From UBA6054 sp963975575 (GTDB lineage: Bacteria > Planctomycetota > Phycisphaerae > Phycisphaerales > UBA1924): a stretch of 64,000 nucleotides of DNA. This document shows positions 48,600 through 57,187 of the stretch, one piece after another. Under the pieces are notes generated by a model. It searched no databases, had not been told where the DNA came from, and saw only the letters and a list, made by a program, of their open reading frames with translations. Each line of letters starts with the position of its first letter. Positions within the stretch are counted from its first letter, which is position 1. The DNA lies in the NCBI GenBank assembly GCA_963975575.1, contig CAXBHL010000007.1, positions 62,001 through 126,000 of the forward strand, in the 5' to 3' direction. A program made the position numbers and the translations under genes.

Positions 48600-49580
48600 T
48601 CAGTCCCGGTACGCCGCGTGGCACGCATTGCACGAGGCGGCCAGCCCCTTGAACGACACCGCCAGCGCCCGCAGATTCCCTGCGTCGAAGTCCCGCTCGG
48701 CGGCAACCGCCGCGTCGACGGATTCCCTGAGCATCCGCGCGTGCTCCGGCCCATAGGCGAGCGACTCGGCGTCGTCTTCCAGCGAGCGGAGCAGGTCGTG
48801 GATCAGGCCCAGATCGCTGCGGGGGGCCAGGTCCGGGTGGTCGTCGGGGACACGCCAGTCGTTGGCGGCGACGAGTTTGACGCGGTCGTGCGCGCGGCTG
48901 ATCAGCGACATCGCCCCGGCGTAACCGCCCACGTCGGCGCGTTCGGGCAGGTCGATGTCGGCGGCGAGCAGGGCGAAGGGGTCCTCGGGCTGGGCGGTTT
49001 CGGTGTCGCGCCACAGGCCGGTGTAGGCGTGACTCGTGCCCGCGGCCTGCATGAACGACAGGGCCTCGTCCGGGCCGATCATCCCCGCGCACACCGCCCC
49101 GGCCGCCACGGCCGCGGGGCCGCGGTGCTTGCCGTGGTGGCAGTGGACATAGACCGGTCCGTCGGCCTCGAGCAGCGCCCTGGCCATGGCGCGGCGGGTT
49201 TCTTCGGGCACGGCGTCGTAACCGATCGGCAGGTGGATCACGCGGATGCCCGACCGGCGGGCCGCCTCCGCGTCCGGCGGCACCGCGTCGACCGAGATCA
49301 CCGTCCGCACGCCGAGATCACGCAGCGACGCATAGCCCGCGTCGCCCCGCGGCTCGCCGCCCGACAGCACGCCGGGCGTGAGCGCGAGCACATTCTCCAG
49401 CCCGTCCATCCCGATCGGATCGAAGCCCGGTGCGATCACCACGATCGGCCCGAAGTCTTGCTCCACCGCCGTCACGGCCGAGGGCGGCTCCGACGCGCAG
49501 CCCGCCGCCCAGTGGAGCGACAGCAGGACCACGCCGAGGCCGGCCGCGCGAACAACATGCTGGGATCTGGACCGACGCAT
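48600..49580 (-). CDS. Lipoprotein with CX5R phosphatase domain and C-terminal cytochrome c'-like domain
   Basis: This encodes 326 residues. Lipobox WAAGC (Cys28) follows a signal peptide. Residues ~50-190 are a protein-tyrosine/dual-specificity phosphatase fold: GVLSGGEPRGDAGYASLRDL, VRTVISVDAVPPD, IRVIHLPIGYDAVPEE and the P-loop VYVHCHHGKHRGPAAVAAG (C-x5-R, ~146). Residues ~200-326 are helical and end SFKGLAASCNACHAAYRD, a CxxCH heme site placed at the very C-terminus as in class II (c'-type) cytochromes. A phosphatase joined to a heme helix bundle is unusual. Stop is 4 bp from the convergent tdh stop. Confidence 0.82.
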   Translation of the reverse strand: MRRSRSQHVVRAAGLGVVLLSLHWAAGCASEPPSAVTAVEQDFGPIVVIAPGFDPIGMDGLENVLALTPGVLSGGEPRGDAGYASLRDLGVRTVISVDAVPPDAEAARRSGIRVIHLPIGYDAVPEETRRAMARALLEADGPVYVHCHHGKHRGPAAVAAGAVCAGMIGPDEALSFMQAAGTSHAYTGLWRDTETAQPEDPFALLAADIDLPERADVGGYAGAMSLISRAHDRVKLVAANDWRVPDDHPDLAPRSDLGLIHDLLRSLEDDAESLAYGPEHARMLRESVDAAVAAERDFDAGNLRALAVSFKGLAASCNACHAAYRD

Positions 49581-49621
49581 CGACCCGCACTCTACCGAGA
49601 CCGTGACCGCCGGGTTTCGCA

Positions 49622-51550
49622 TCATTCGTCCCGCAGCGAGTCGGCGATGCCCACTTCCTGCAATCGCACGCTCGCGTTGTCCATCGTGGTCTTTGCGCTG
49701 TAGAACGCGTTGGCGTCCACCGAACGCCAGTCGGCCTCGGCCCTGGCCACAAAGCCCTTGAGCGTCTCGATGGACTCGGCCAGCGCGGCGCGGTCCGCCG
49801 GCTCCAGCCGGTCCGCGAACCGCTCGAACCGCTCGCCGATCCACTTCAGGTCCAGTTTCGAGTTGGTGATCAGGTCCACCACGCGGTGCTGCTGCATGTC
49901 GTCGCGGGCGTGGGTCAGGCTCTCGGCCTCGATGCGCTCGACCTCGTCCTCGGTCAGCCCGTGGTTGGGCACGATCTGGATGCCCGCCCGCTTGCCGCTG
50001 CGCTGCTCGACCGCCGAGACCCGCAGCACGCCGTTGGCGTCCACGAGGAAGGTCACTTCCAGCTTCGGGATCCCCGCGGGCATCGGCGGGATGCCCTTGA
50101 GCTCGAACACGCCCAGGCTGCGACAGTCCGCGGCCATCTCCCGCTCGCCCTGCAGGATGTTCAGCTTGATATTCGTCTGCCCGTCCACGCTGGTCGAGAA
50201 CCGCTCCATCGCCCGGGCCGGCACGGGGCTGTTGCGGACAATCAGCTTGGCCACCGCCCCGCCGACCGTCTCGACGCCCAGCGAGAGGGGAATCACGTCG
50301 AGCAGCAGCGAGCCCTTTCGTTCGCCGGACAGGATAGACGCCTGCACCGCCGCGCCCAGCGCCACTACGCGGTCTGGGTCGAGCGCGGTGTACGGCTCGA
50401 CGCCGAAGAACGCCCCCACCCGCTCGCGGACCAGCGGGATGCGGGTCGAGCCGCCCACGAGGATCACCGCGTCGATCGCCTGGTCCTTCATCGCCCGGGC
50501 CGCGTCACGCATGGCCCGCTCGCAGGCCTTGAGCGAGCGTTCCACCAGCGGCCCGACGATCGCCTCGATCTCCGCCCGCGTCACGCTGCGTCGGTACACG
50601 CGCCCTTCGCCCAGCGCGATCTCCACCGGCGCGGCGTCGGCGTCGGACAGCCGGTGCTTGATCCCCCGCGCGAACGAGAGCAACGCGCGGCGCGTCTCGA
50701 CGGGCAGGCTCTCCAAAGCGTTGGCGTCCCGCCCGATCTGCACGCCGATCTCGCCCGCCAGCAGCGACACGATCGCGTGGTCGATGTCGTCCCCGCCCAG
50801 ACGGGTGTCGCCCGCGGTGGCCAGCACCTGGAAGAAGTCGGTCCCGCCCGCCGTGTCCGGCGCGGCGGGCGTCAGACGCAGGATCGAGATGTCGAAGGTG
50901 CCCCCGCCCAGGTCGTACACCGCCACCGTCTGCGGCCCCGCGTTGCGGTCGGCCGTCCGCTCCGTGCCGATGCCGTAAGCCAGCGCGGCCGCCGTGGGCT
51001 CGTTGACGATGCGGACGACCTCCAGCCCCGCGATCCGCCCGGCGTTCCGCGTGGCCTGACGCTGGGCGTCGTCGAAGTAGGCCGGGACGGTCACCACCGC
51101 CCGCTGGACGGGCACGCCGAGTTCGGCCTCGGCCCGATGTTTCAGATCCTTCAAGATCTCCGCCGAGACGGCCTCGGGCGAGAGCACCCGCCCGTCCGGC
51201 AGGGCCACGCGTGCCGTCCGGTTCGGCCCGGCCTGGACCTCGTAGCCCAGGTACCGCAGGTCCGGGCGCACGTCCTCGATCGACCGCCCCATCAGGCGTT
51301 TGACGCTGGTGACCGTCGTGCGGGGGTGGGCCGGGGCCTCGTCCAGGGCGATCTGCCCGACGATCACGCCCGCGCCGTCGAACCGCACGGCCGAGGGGAC
51401 CATGGGGTCGGCGTCCGGGGCGCCCGCCAGCACCCGCGGGCCGCGCTCGTCGCTGATCGCCACCAGCGAGTTGGTCGTGCCCAGATCGATGCCGACGATT
51501 GGGTCGGTCCGGGTTCCAGGCTCATCATGGGGGGTCTTGGGGTCGGCCAC
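49622..51550 (-). CDS. Hsp70 family chaperone (DnaK/HscA type)
   Basis: This encodes 642 residues from GTG 51550. ATPase domain: VGIDLGTTNSLVAISDERGP (~19-38), AVVTVPAYFDDAQRQATRNA, RIVNEPTAAALAYGIGTERT, YDLGGGTFDISILRLTP and ILVGGSTRIPLVRERVGAFF. Substrate domain: VIPLSLGVETVGGAVAKLIV, GEREMAADCRSLGVFELKGI and LEVTFLVDANGVLRVSAVEQ. The lid ends with a helix and lacks the acidic EEVD-like tail of DnaK, closer to HscA or to extra DnaK copies. No J-protein, GrpE or isc genes are nearby. Probably leaderless: TACGAT 5 nt upstream. Confidence 0.88.
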   Translation of the reverse strand: MADPKTPHDEPGTRTDPIVGIDLGTTNSLVAISDERGPRVLAGAPDADPMVPSAVRFDGAGVIVGQIALDEAPAHPRTTVTSVKRLMGRSIEDVRPDLRYLGYEVQAGPNRTARVALPDGRVLSPEAVSAEILKDLKHRAEAELGVPVQRAVVTVPAYFDDAQRQATRNAGRIAGLEVVRIVNEPTAAALAYGIGTERTADRNAGPQTVAVYDLGGGTFDISILRLTPAAPDTAGGTDFFQVLATAGDTRLGGDDIDHAIVSLLAGEIGVQIGRDANALESLPVETRRALLSFARGIKHRLSDADAAPVEIALGEGRVYRRSVTRAEIEAIVGPLVERSLKACERAMRDAARAMKDQAIDAVILVGGSTRIPLVRERVGAFFGVEPYTALDPDRVVALGAAVQASILSGERKGSLLLDVIPLSLGVETVGGAVAKLIVRNSPVPARAMERFSTSVDGQTNIKLNILQGEREMAADCRSLGVFELKGIPPMPAGIPKLEVTFLVDANGVLRVSAVEQRSGKRAGIQIVPNHGLTEDEVERIEAESLTHARDDMQQHRVVDLITNSKLDLKWIGERFERFADRLEPADRAALAESIETLKGFVARAEADWRSVDANAFYSAKTTMDNASVRLQEVGIADSLRDE

Positions 51551-51555
51551 GGGGC

Positions 51556-51561
51556 ATCGTA
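51556..51561 (-). promoter_or_regulatory. -10 box TACGAT, leaderless
   Basis: TACGAT ends 5 nt before the GTG at 51550. Confidence 0.5.
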
Positions 51562-51589
51562 TCGAGGCGCCCGCGCGGGGGTGGAGGGG

Positions 51590-52153
51590 TCAGGGACGGA
51601 CCCACGCCAGGTCGGCCAGTGCGTCGGCCAGGTCGATGAACGGCTCGGTCTCGGGCTCGCCCTCGGGCATGGCCACGGCCCGGCGGGTGCCGTCGGCGGT
51701 GATCTCCACCAGATACACCCGGCGCCCGGACGGGCTGTCGAAAGTTTCCGGGCTGGACAGACGCAGGGCCGGCGAGACCGCGTCGAACCCGGTCGCCCGG
51801 ACCATGTCCCAGAGTCGGTCCCGCTGGGCGTCGGTCAGTTGGCGGGCCATCTCGGGGCGGACGGTCACCGAGGCCCCCTGCCCCACGGCCGCCCCGAGGC
51901 GTCCGTCCGGCTCGACCACGTACCGGGCCGCCCGCTGCCCGGGCCGGCGCACGGCGCCCTCCGGCGTGTAGACGGTCAGGCCCAACGCGAAGTCCGCCGG
52001 GCGGGCGTCGGGCAGTGGCCGGTCTGTGGGACGCGATGAGACGCAGGCGGTCAGGGCCAGCACGCAGGCCAGGGCGGCGAGCGGGCGGGCGGGCGCGAGC
52101 GACCGCGTGATTGTTCGGGCGAGACTCTGGGCGAAGCCCGGCGTGTTCGGCAT
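51590..52153 (-). CDS. Hypothetical lipoprotein
   Basis: This encodes 187 residues. The signal peptide with lipobox LTAC (Cys37) is preceded by a rather long N-region. The mature part is beta-rich: FALGLTVYTPEGAVRRPGQR, ARYVVEPDGRLGAAVGQGAS, the helix LTDAQRDRLWDMVRATGFD, then YLVEITADGTRRAVAMPEGE. Similar small lipoproteins are annotated as hypothetical in planctomycetes. TAAACT lies 6 nt before the ATG (leaderless). Divergent from pheT. Confidence 0.72.
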   Translation of the reverse strand: MPNTPGFAQSLARTITRSLAPARPLAALACVLALTACVSSRPTDRPLPDARPADFALGLTVYTPEGAVRRPGQRAARYVVEPDGRLGAAVGQGASVTVRPEMARQLTDAQRDRLWDMVRATGFDAVSPALRLSSPETFDSPSGRRVYLVEITADGTRRAVAMPEGEPETEPFIDLADALADLAWVRP

Positions 52154-52159
52154 GCCGGG

Positions 52160-52165
52160 AGTTTA
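52160..52165 (-). promoter_or_regulatory. -10 box TAAACT, leaderless
   Basis: TAAACT ends 6 nt before the ATG at 52153. On the other strand TATCCT (52203-52208) ends 9 nt before pheT. Confidence 0.5.
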
Positions 52166-52217
52166 CGAGCCCCCGCGCGGCGGGCACCCCCGACCCGGGC
52201 CCTATCCTCTTGGCCCT

Positions 52218-54323
52218 ATGGATATCTCCCTCCGCTGGCTGAATCAGTACCTCGAACCCGGCGACGTGACAGCCGCCGAGGCCGACGCCCTCCTGACCGA
52301 GGCCGGGCTGCCCATCGAGTCCCACACCGCCCTGGACAACGGCGACACGGTCATCGATGTCGAAGTGACCAGCAACCGGGGCGACTGCCTGGGCCACGTC
52401 GGCATCGCCCGTGAGATCGCCGCCGCCCGGCACGCCAAAGCCCGGCGCACGCTCAAGCTGCCCGAGATCGACCTGCCCAAGGGTGGCAAGGACGTCGCCG
52501 AGGCCGTCACCCTCGACAACCGCGTGCCCGAGCACTGCCCGCTGTTCACCGCGCGTCTCATCCGCAACGTGAAGATCGGCCCCAGCCCGGCGTGGCTCCG
52601 GGAGGCCATCGAGTCCATGGGCCAGCGTTCGATCAACAACGTGGTCGACGTGACCAACTTCATCACCCTCGAGCTGGGCAACCCCTGCCACGTGTTCGAC
52701 CTCAAGAAGCTCAAGGGCGGCCAGCTGGTCGTCCGCTTCGCCACCAAGGGCGAGAAGGTCAAGACCCTTTACGCCGGCGAGCACGCCCTGCGCGAGACCG
52801 ACCTGGTCGTGGCCGACGCCGAGCGTCCCCAGTCGCTGGCGGGCATCATCGGCGGCCACGACAGCCAGGTGGACCAGTCAACCACCGACGTCGTCTTCGA
52901 GATGGCCACCTGGGACCCGGTCACCATCCGCAACACCGGGCGCCGCCTGAACATCCGCACCGACGCGGCCTACCGCTTCGAGCGCGGCATCGACCCCCGC
53001 ACCATCGACTACGCCGCCCGCAGGGCGGTGCAACTGCTCTGCGAAGTCTCCGGCGGCGAACTCGCGGCCGGCGTGCTCAGCCAGGGCGCCCGGCTGCCCC
53101 AAGACCGCATCGTCGAACTCCGCGTGGCCCGCGTGTCGCAGGTCCTCGGTGTGGATGTGCCGGCGGACGAGATGACCGAGCTGCTCAACGCCCTGTCGAT
53201 CCGCACGGGCGTGGCCCACGAAGGCGTGCTGGCCTGCACGATCCCTCCGCACCGCTCGCACGACCTGACCCGCGAGATCGACCTGATCGAGGAGGTCGCC
53301 CGCGCCCGGTCGCTGGGCGCGATCCCCCTCAAGGAGAAGCTCGGCGTGACGGTCCACCCGCCGCAGCGGGCCGAACGCCTGCAGGAGGACGCGGCCCGCA
53401 CCCTCGCGGCCCTGGGCTTCCACGAGACGGTCACCTTCAGCTTCACCAGCCCGGCCAAGGGCGCGGTCTTCCTGCCCGGCGGGCTCGCCGCCGTGTCGGT
53501 CGATGACGACCGGCGCAAGGCCGAGCCGACCCTGCGCCCCAGCGTGCTGCTGGGCTTGCTGGGCACCCGCAAGGCCAACGCCGACGCCCGGGCCGACCTG
53601 CCCGGCGGCGTGCGCCTGTTCGAATGCGCCGCCACCTTCGCCCAGGTGCCCAACTCCCGCGAAACCGTCGAGCGCCGGGCGCTGGCCATGCTGGCCGACG
53701 TCGAGTTTTCCGGCAAGAAGCCCGGCGTGGACGACCTGCAGCGGGCTGTCCGCGTGATGCGCGGGGCGATCGACGCGGTGGTCCGCACCTGCTTCGGGCC
53801 CGACGCGGAGGTCTCGGTCGATCCGGTGGCGCCCACGCACCGCGGGTTCGACGCCAAGGCCCACGCCCGCGTGTTCGTCACGGCCGCGGGCAAGCGCCAT
53901 GAGCTGGGCTCCTTCGGCATCATCTCCGAGGAGGCCCGCAAGCTCGAGGACCTGGACACCCCGGTCGTCGGGGCCGAGCTGTGGCTCGAGGTGCTCACCG
54001 CGGCCCCGATCCCCAAGACCACCATCCGCCCGCTGCCCCAGTTCCCCGGCATCGAGCGGGACCTCTCGCTGATCGTGCCCGAGTCCACCCCATGGGCAAC
54101 GGTGGGGGCCCTGGTCGAAGCGTGCGCGCTGGAGCGGTGCGTCGGGGCGGAGCTGGTCTCGGTCTACCGGGGCAAACAGGTCGGCCAGGGCAAGAAGTCC
54201 GTGACCGTCCGGGTCCGGTTCCGCGACGAGCAGCGGACCCTCCGTCACGAGGAGGTCGATCCCCAGTTGGAGCGGCTCACAGCCCGTGCGAAAGCGGATC
54301 TCGGGGCCGAAATCAGGGCCTGA
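52218..54323 (+). CDS. pheT: Phenylalanine-tRNA ligase beta subunit without the tRNA-binding (EMAP) domain
   Basis: This encodes 701 residues against ~790-800 in most bacteria. The N-terminal MDISLRWLNQYLEPGDVTAA is normal, but LTEAGLPIESHTALDNGDTV runs straight into VIDVEVTSNRGDCLGHVGIA (~residue 50), so the ~100-residue OB-fold (tRNA_bind) domain is missing. The B3/B4 editing region (INNVVDVTNFITLELGNPCH), B5 (DLTREIDLIEEVARARSLGA), core (EPTLRPSVLLGLLGTRKANA) and ferredoxin-like anticodon-binding end (LPQFPGIERDLSLIVPESTP) are all there. pheS is not next to it. Possibly leaderless. Confidence 0.92.
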   Translation: MDISLRWLNQYLEPGDVTAAEADALLTEAGLPIESHTALDNGDTVIDVEVTSNRGDCLGHVGIAREIAAARHAKARRTLKLPEIDLPKGGKDVAEAVTLDNRVPEHCPLFTARLIRNVKIGPSPAWLREAIESMGQRSINNVVDVTNFITLELGNPCHVFDLKKLKGGQLVVRFATKGEKVKTLYAGEHALRETDLVVADAERPQSLAGIIGGHDSQVDQSTTDVVFEMATWDPVTIRNTGRRLNIRTDAAYRFERGIDPRTIDYAARRAVQLLCEVSGGELAAGVLSQGARLPQDRIVELRVARVSQVLGVDVPADEMTELLNALSIRTGVAHEGVLACTIPPHRSHDLTREIDLIEEVARARSLGAIPLKEKLGVTVHPPQRAERLQEDAARTLAALGFHETVTFSFTSPAKGAVFLPGGLAAVSVDDDRRKAEPTLRPSVLLGLLGTRKANADARADLPGGVRLFECAATFAQVPNSRETVERRALAMLADVEFSGKKPGVDDLQRAVRVMRGAIDAVVRTCFGPDAEVSVDPVAPTHRGFDAKAHARVFVTAAGKRHELGSFGIISEEARKLEDLDTPVVGAELWLEVLTAAPIPKTTIRPLPQFPGIERDLSLIVPESTPWATVGALVEACALERCVGAELVSVYRGKQVGQGKKSVTVRVRFRDEQRTLRHEEVDPQLERLTARAKADLGAEIRA

Positions 54324-54653
54324 GCGGATCTCCGCGGGAATGTGCGACCCGCGGACGACTTGTTCGTATACTGGGTGCGTCCGGAAACGGACCACGTTCG
54401 GGGCATTTCTGCCCACGATCGGCGCATTTCCGAGGTTCACCGGGGGTGAGGGATCCCCGGGCTCGGATCAAACCGTGCCACCCGGGTCTTCGGCCCGCGT
54501 GGCCAGCGTTCTCGGACCTTGGTCCGGGCCGCCGCCCCCCCGCGCCCGATCCGCCCGGACCCCCACCGGCCCCCGCCGGACGGGTCCGAGGCACCCGCGA
54601 CCGATACAGTCATCACGCGGCGGAGCGATCCGCGATGCCGCAGGAGGGACCCG
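54324..54653 (+). other. 330-bp gap with stacked hairpins before ilvE
   Basis: After the pheT stop, TCCGCGGG (54331-54338) pairs with CCCGCGGA (54348-54355), a probable terminator without T run. TATACT at 54367-54372 is a candidate -10. Then come GTCCG-GAAA-CGGAC (54379-54392), GGGC-ATTTCT-GCCC (54401-54414) and further GC-rich hairpins up to ~54465. The rest is Pro-codon-like GC-rich sequence without a convincing gene. The transcript of ilvE would thus have a long structured leader. Confidence 0.4.
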
Positions 54654-55652
54654 ATGAGCGCCATGGCCAGCAAGCCCGAAACCGCAACCTCCCCCTCCCA
54701 CGCCGCCCATGACCGCCCCCTGATCTGGGTCAACGGCGAACTGAAGCCCAAGAGCCAGGCGATGGTCTCGGTCTACGACCACGGGCTGCTCTACGGCGAC
54801 GGCGTGTTCGAGGGCATCCGCGTCTACAACGGCAAGATCTTCAAGTGCGCCCAGCACATCGAGCGCCTCTACGCCTGCGCCAACCGCATCCACCTCGACC
54901 TGGAGAAGCACGTCTCCCGGGACGAGATGGTCCGCATCCAGCGTGAGTGCATCAAGGCCAACGGCATCAAGGACGGGTACATCCGCCTCGTTGTGTCGCG
55001 CGGCGTGGGCACGCTGGGACTGAACCCGTACCTGTGCCCGGAGCCGGGCGTGGTCTGCATCGCCGACACCATCCAGCTCTTCAAGCCGGAGATGTACGAG
55101 AAGGGCATGCGCGTCGTGCTCGCCAACCGGCCCAAGACCCCCATCGAGTGCCTGGACCCCCGCGTCAAGAGCCTGAACTACCTCAACAACATCCTGGCCA
55201 AGTGCGAGGCCATCCACCTCGGCCAGAAGCTGGGCATCACCAAGGCCGAGGACCAGCTCCTCGAGGTGATCATGCTCAACACCGAGGGCAAGGTCACCGA
55301 GGGCTCGGGCGACAACATCTTCATCATCAAGGACGGCCAGATCTTCACGCCGCCGAGCGAGGCGGGCATCCTCGAGGGCATCACCCGCCGGTTCGTCATG
55401 AACACGCTGGCGCCCGAGTGCGGCCACAAGGTCGTCGAGAAGGACTTCGAGCTGTCCGACGTGCTCAACGCCGACGAGGTCTTCCTGACGGGCTCGGCCG
55501 CCGAAATCATCGCCGTCCGCGAGGTGCTCGAGCACACCGACCTGAAGGTCACCGCGACCCACACCATCTCCGACGGCGAGGGCCCGATCACCAACGAACT
55601 GCGGACCAAGTTCCGCCAGATCGTCACCTCGGACAACGTGCCGGAGGATTGA
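54654..55652 (+). CDS. ilvE: Branched-chain amino acid aminotransferase (class IV)
   Basis: This encodes 332 residues with CAGGAGGG before the ATG at 54654. PLP class IV signatures: IWVNGELKPKSQAMVSVYDH, GLLYGDGVFEGIRVYNGKIF, the Schiff-base Lys in DPRVKSLNYLNNILAKCEAI (~172), VTEGSGDNIFIIKDGQIFTP, and ADEVFLTGSAAEIIAVREVL. It transfers the amino group between glutamate and leucine, isoleucine or valine. The YDHGLLYGDGVFEG style is that of archaeal/bacterial IlvE rather than D-amino-acid transaminase, but the border is not sharp. There are ~20 extra residues at the N-terminus. A hairpin-rich 330-bp stretch precedes it. Confidence 0.87.
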   Translation: MSAMASKPETATSPSHAAHDRPLIWVNGELKPKSQAMVSVYDHGLLYGDGVFEGIRVYNGKIFKCAQHIERLYACANRIHLDLEKHVSRDEMVRIQRECIKANGIKDGYIRLVVSRGVGTLGLNPYLCPEPGVVCIADTIQLFKPEMYEKGMRVVLANRPKTPIECLDPRVKSLNYLNNILAKCEAIHLGQKLGITKAEDQLLEVIMLNTEGKVTEGSGDNIFIIKDGQIFTPPSEAGILEGITRRFVMNTLAPECGHKVVEKDFELSDVLNADEVFLTGSAAEIIAVREVLEHTDLKVTATHTISDGEGPITNELRTKFRQIVTSDNVPED

Positions 55653-55666
55653 CCGTTCCCGTCCGC

Positions 55667-55672
55667 TAGGAT
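55667..55672 (+). promoter_or_regulatory. -10 box TAGGAT, leaderless
   Basis: TAGGAT ends 6 nt before the GTG at 55679, right after the ilvE stop, so the transporter may have its own promoter. Confidence 0.5.
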
Positions 55673-55678
55673 CGGCGC

Positions 55679-57175
55679 GTGAGCGAGTCGATGGCGTCCA
55701 ATCCGGGACGGGTGGCGGCGGTCGGGGTGTGGCTCGGGCCCGCCCTCGCACTGATCGCCTATCTCGCCCTCGCGGGCGCGGCGATGGACGAGCCCGCGCG
55801 TCGGCTCGCCGCGGTGACGGTGCTGATGGCGGTTTGGTGGATCACCGAGGCGATCCCGCTGGCCGCGACCGCGCTGGTGCCGCTCGTGCTGTTCCACCCG
55901 CTCGACATCAGCCCGATCCGCGCGGCCGCGGCGCCGTATGCCGATCCGGTGATCTTCCTGTTCATGGGCGGGCTGATGCTCGGCAAGACGCTCGAGCGGT
56001 GGGGGGCGCACAAGCGTCTGGCCCTGCACGTGATCCTGCGGGTCGGGGTCGGGCCGAAGCGGATCGTGGCCGGCGTGATGATCGCCGCGGCGATCATCAG
56101 CGCGTTCGTGTCGAACACGGCGACGGCGGTGATGATGCTGCCGATCGTCGTGACCATCGCGACGCTCGCCGGCGGCGAGGGACCGGAGGGCGACCCCTCC
56201 TCCCCGAAAACACAGCGGTTCGCCGCCAGCCTGCTGATCGGTCTGGCCTGGGCGTGCAGCATCGGCGGGCTGGCCACGGTGACCGGCTCGCCGCCCAACG
56301 GGATCCTCGTGGGGTTCCTCGGCGAGCGCGGCGTGAAACTGACCTGGGGCGGCTGGCTGATGATCGGGCTGCCCGTCACGCTGCTGCTGCTGCCCACGGC
56401 GTGGCTGGTGCTGGTGTTCGCGGCCCGCAAGGTCAAGATCACCTCCATCCCCGGCGGGCGCGAGCACGTGCGATCTCTCCTGAGCGATCTGGGGCGCCCG
56501 TCCCGACCCGAGAAGATCACCATCGGCGTGTTCGCGCTGACCGCGCTGGCGTGGGTGCTGCACGGCCCGGTCACGACGTGGCTCAACGCCGATCGGCCGG
56601 CCGAGGATCGCCTCGCAGGCCTGCACGACGCCGCCATCGCGATCGCGGCCGCGGTCGTGCTGTTCCTCCTGCCCGCAGGCAAGGGCAGCGAGCGCGGGCA
56701 ACGCGTGCTCGACTGGGACACCGCCCGGCAGATCCCCTGGGGCGTGCTGCTGCTCTTCGGAGGCGGTCTCTCGCTGGCGGCGGGGTTCGGGGAAACCGGG
56801 CTGGACGTGTGGCTGGGATCTCAGCTGGCTGGCATGGGCTCGCCGCCGGCCTGGCTGGCGGTGCTCGGCGTCACCGGCCTGATCGTCTTCATGACCGAAC
56901 TGACCAGCAACACGGCGACCACGAGCACGATGCTGCCGGTGCTGGCGGCCGCGTCGGACGGTCTGGGGATGGACGCCGGGCCGCTGCTGATCGCGGCGAC
57001 CATGTCGGCGAGCTGCGCGTTCATGCTTCCGGTCGCGACCCCGCCGAACGCGGTGATCTTCGGCTCGGGCCACGTGACGATCCGTCAGATGGCCAGGGCG
57101 GGGCTGTGGATGAACCTGATCTCGATCGGGGTGATCACGGCGTACGTGTCCCTGCTGGGCCCGTGGCTGTTGTGA
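55679..57175 (+). CDS. DASS (SLC13) family anion transporter
   Basis: This encodes 498 residues with ~11-12 membrane segments. The family hallmark is two Ser-Asn-Thr motifs, each at a hairpin tip: FVSNTATAVMMLPIVVTIAT (~144) and ELTSNTATTSTMLPVLAAAS (~408). VWWITEAIPLAATALVPLVL at ~58, GGLATVTGSPPNGILVGFLG and MLPVATPPNAVIFGSGHVTI are also typical. It moves dicarboxylates, citrate or sulfate with Na+. The substrate cannot be told from sequence by eye. A start at GTG 55679 fits the box TAGGAT. A family D repeat follows. Confidence 0.9.
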   Translation: MSESMASNPGRVAAVGVWLGPALALIAYLALAGAAMDEPARRLAAVTVLMAVWWITEAIPLAATALVPLVLFHPLDISPIRAAAAPYADPVIFLFMGGLMLGKTLERWGAHKRLALHVILRVGVGPKRIVAGVMIAAAIISAFVSNTATAVMMLPIVVTIATLAGGEGPEGDPSSPKTQRFAASLLIGLAWACSIGGLATVTGSPPNGILVGFLGERGVKLTWGGWLMIGLPVTLLLLPTAWLVLVFAARKVKITSIPGGREHVRSLLSDLGRPSRPEKITIGVFALTALAWVLHGPVTTWLNADRPAEDRLAGLHDAAIAIAAAVVLFLLPAGKGSERGQRVLDWDTARQIPWGVLLLFGGGLSLAAGFGETGLDVWLGSQLAGMGSPPAWLAVLGVTGLIVFMTELTSNTATTSTMLPVLAAASDGLGMDAGPLLIAATMSASCAFMLPVATPPNAVIFGSGHVTIRQMARAGLWMNLISIGVITAYVSLLGPWLL

Positions 57176-57187
57176 GGGGCGAGTCTT

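Noticed and set aside
54331..54653. T-box riboswitch before ilvE
   Set aside because: No AGGGTGGNACCGCG-like T-box sequence and no terminator/antiterminator pair seen.
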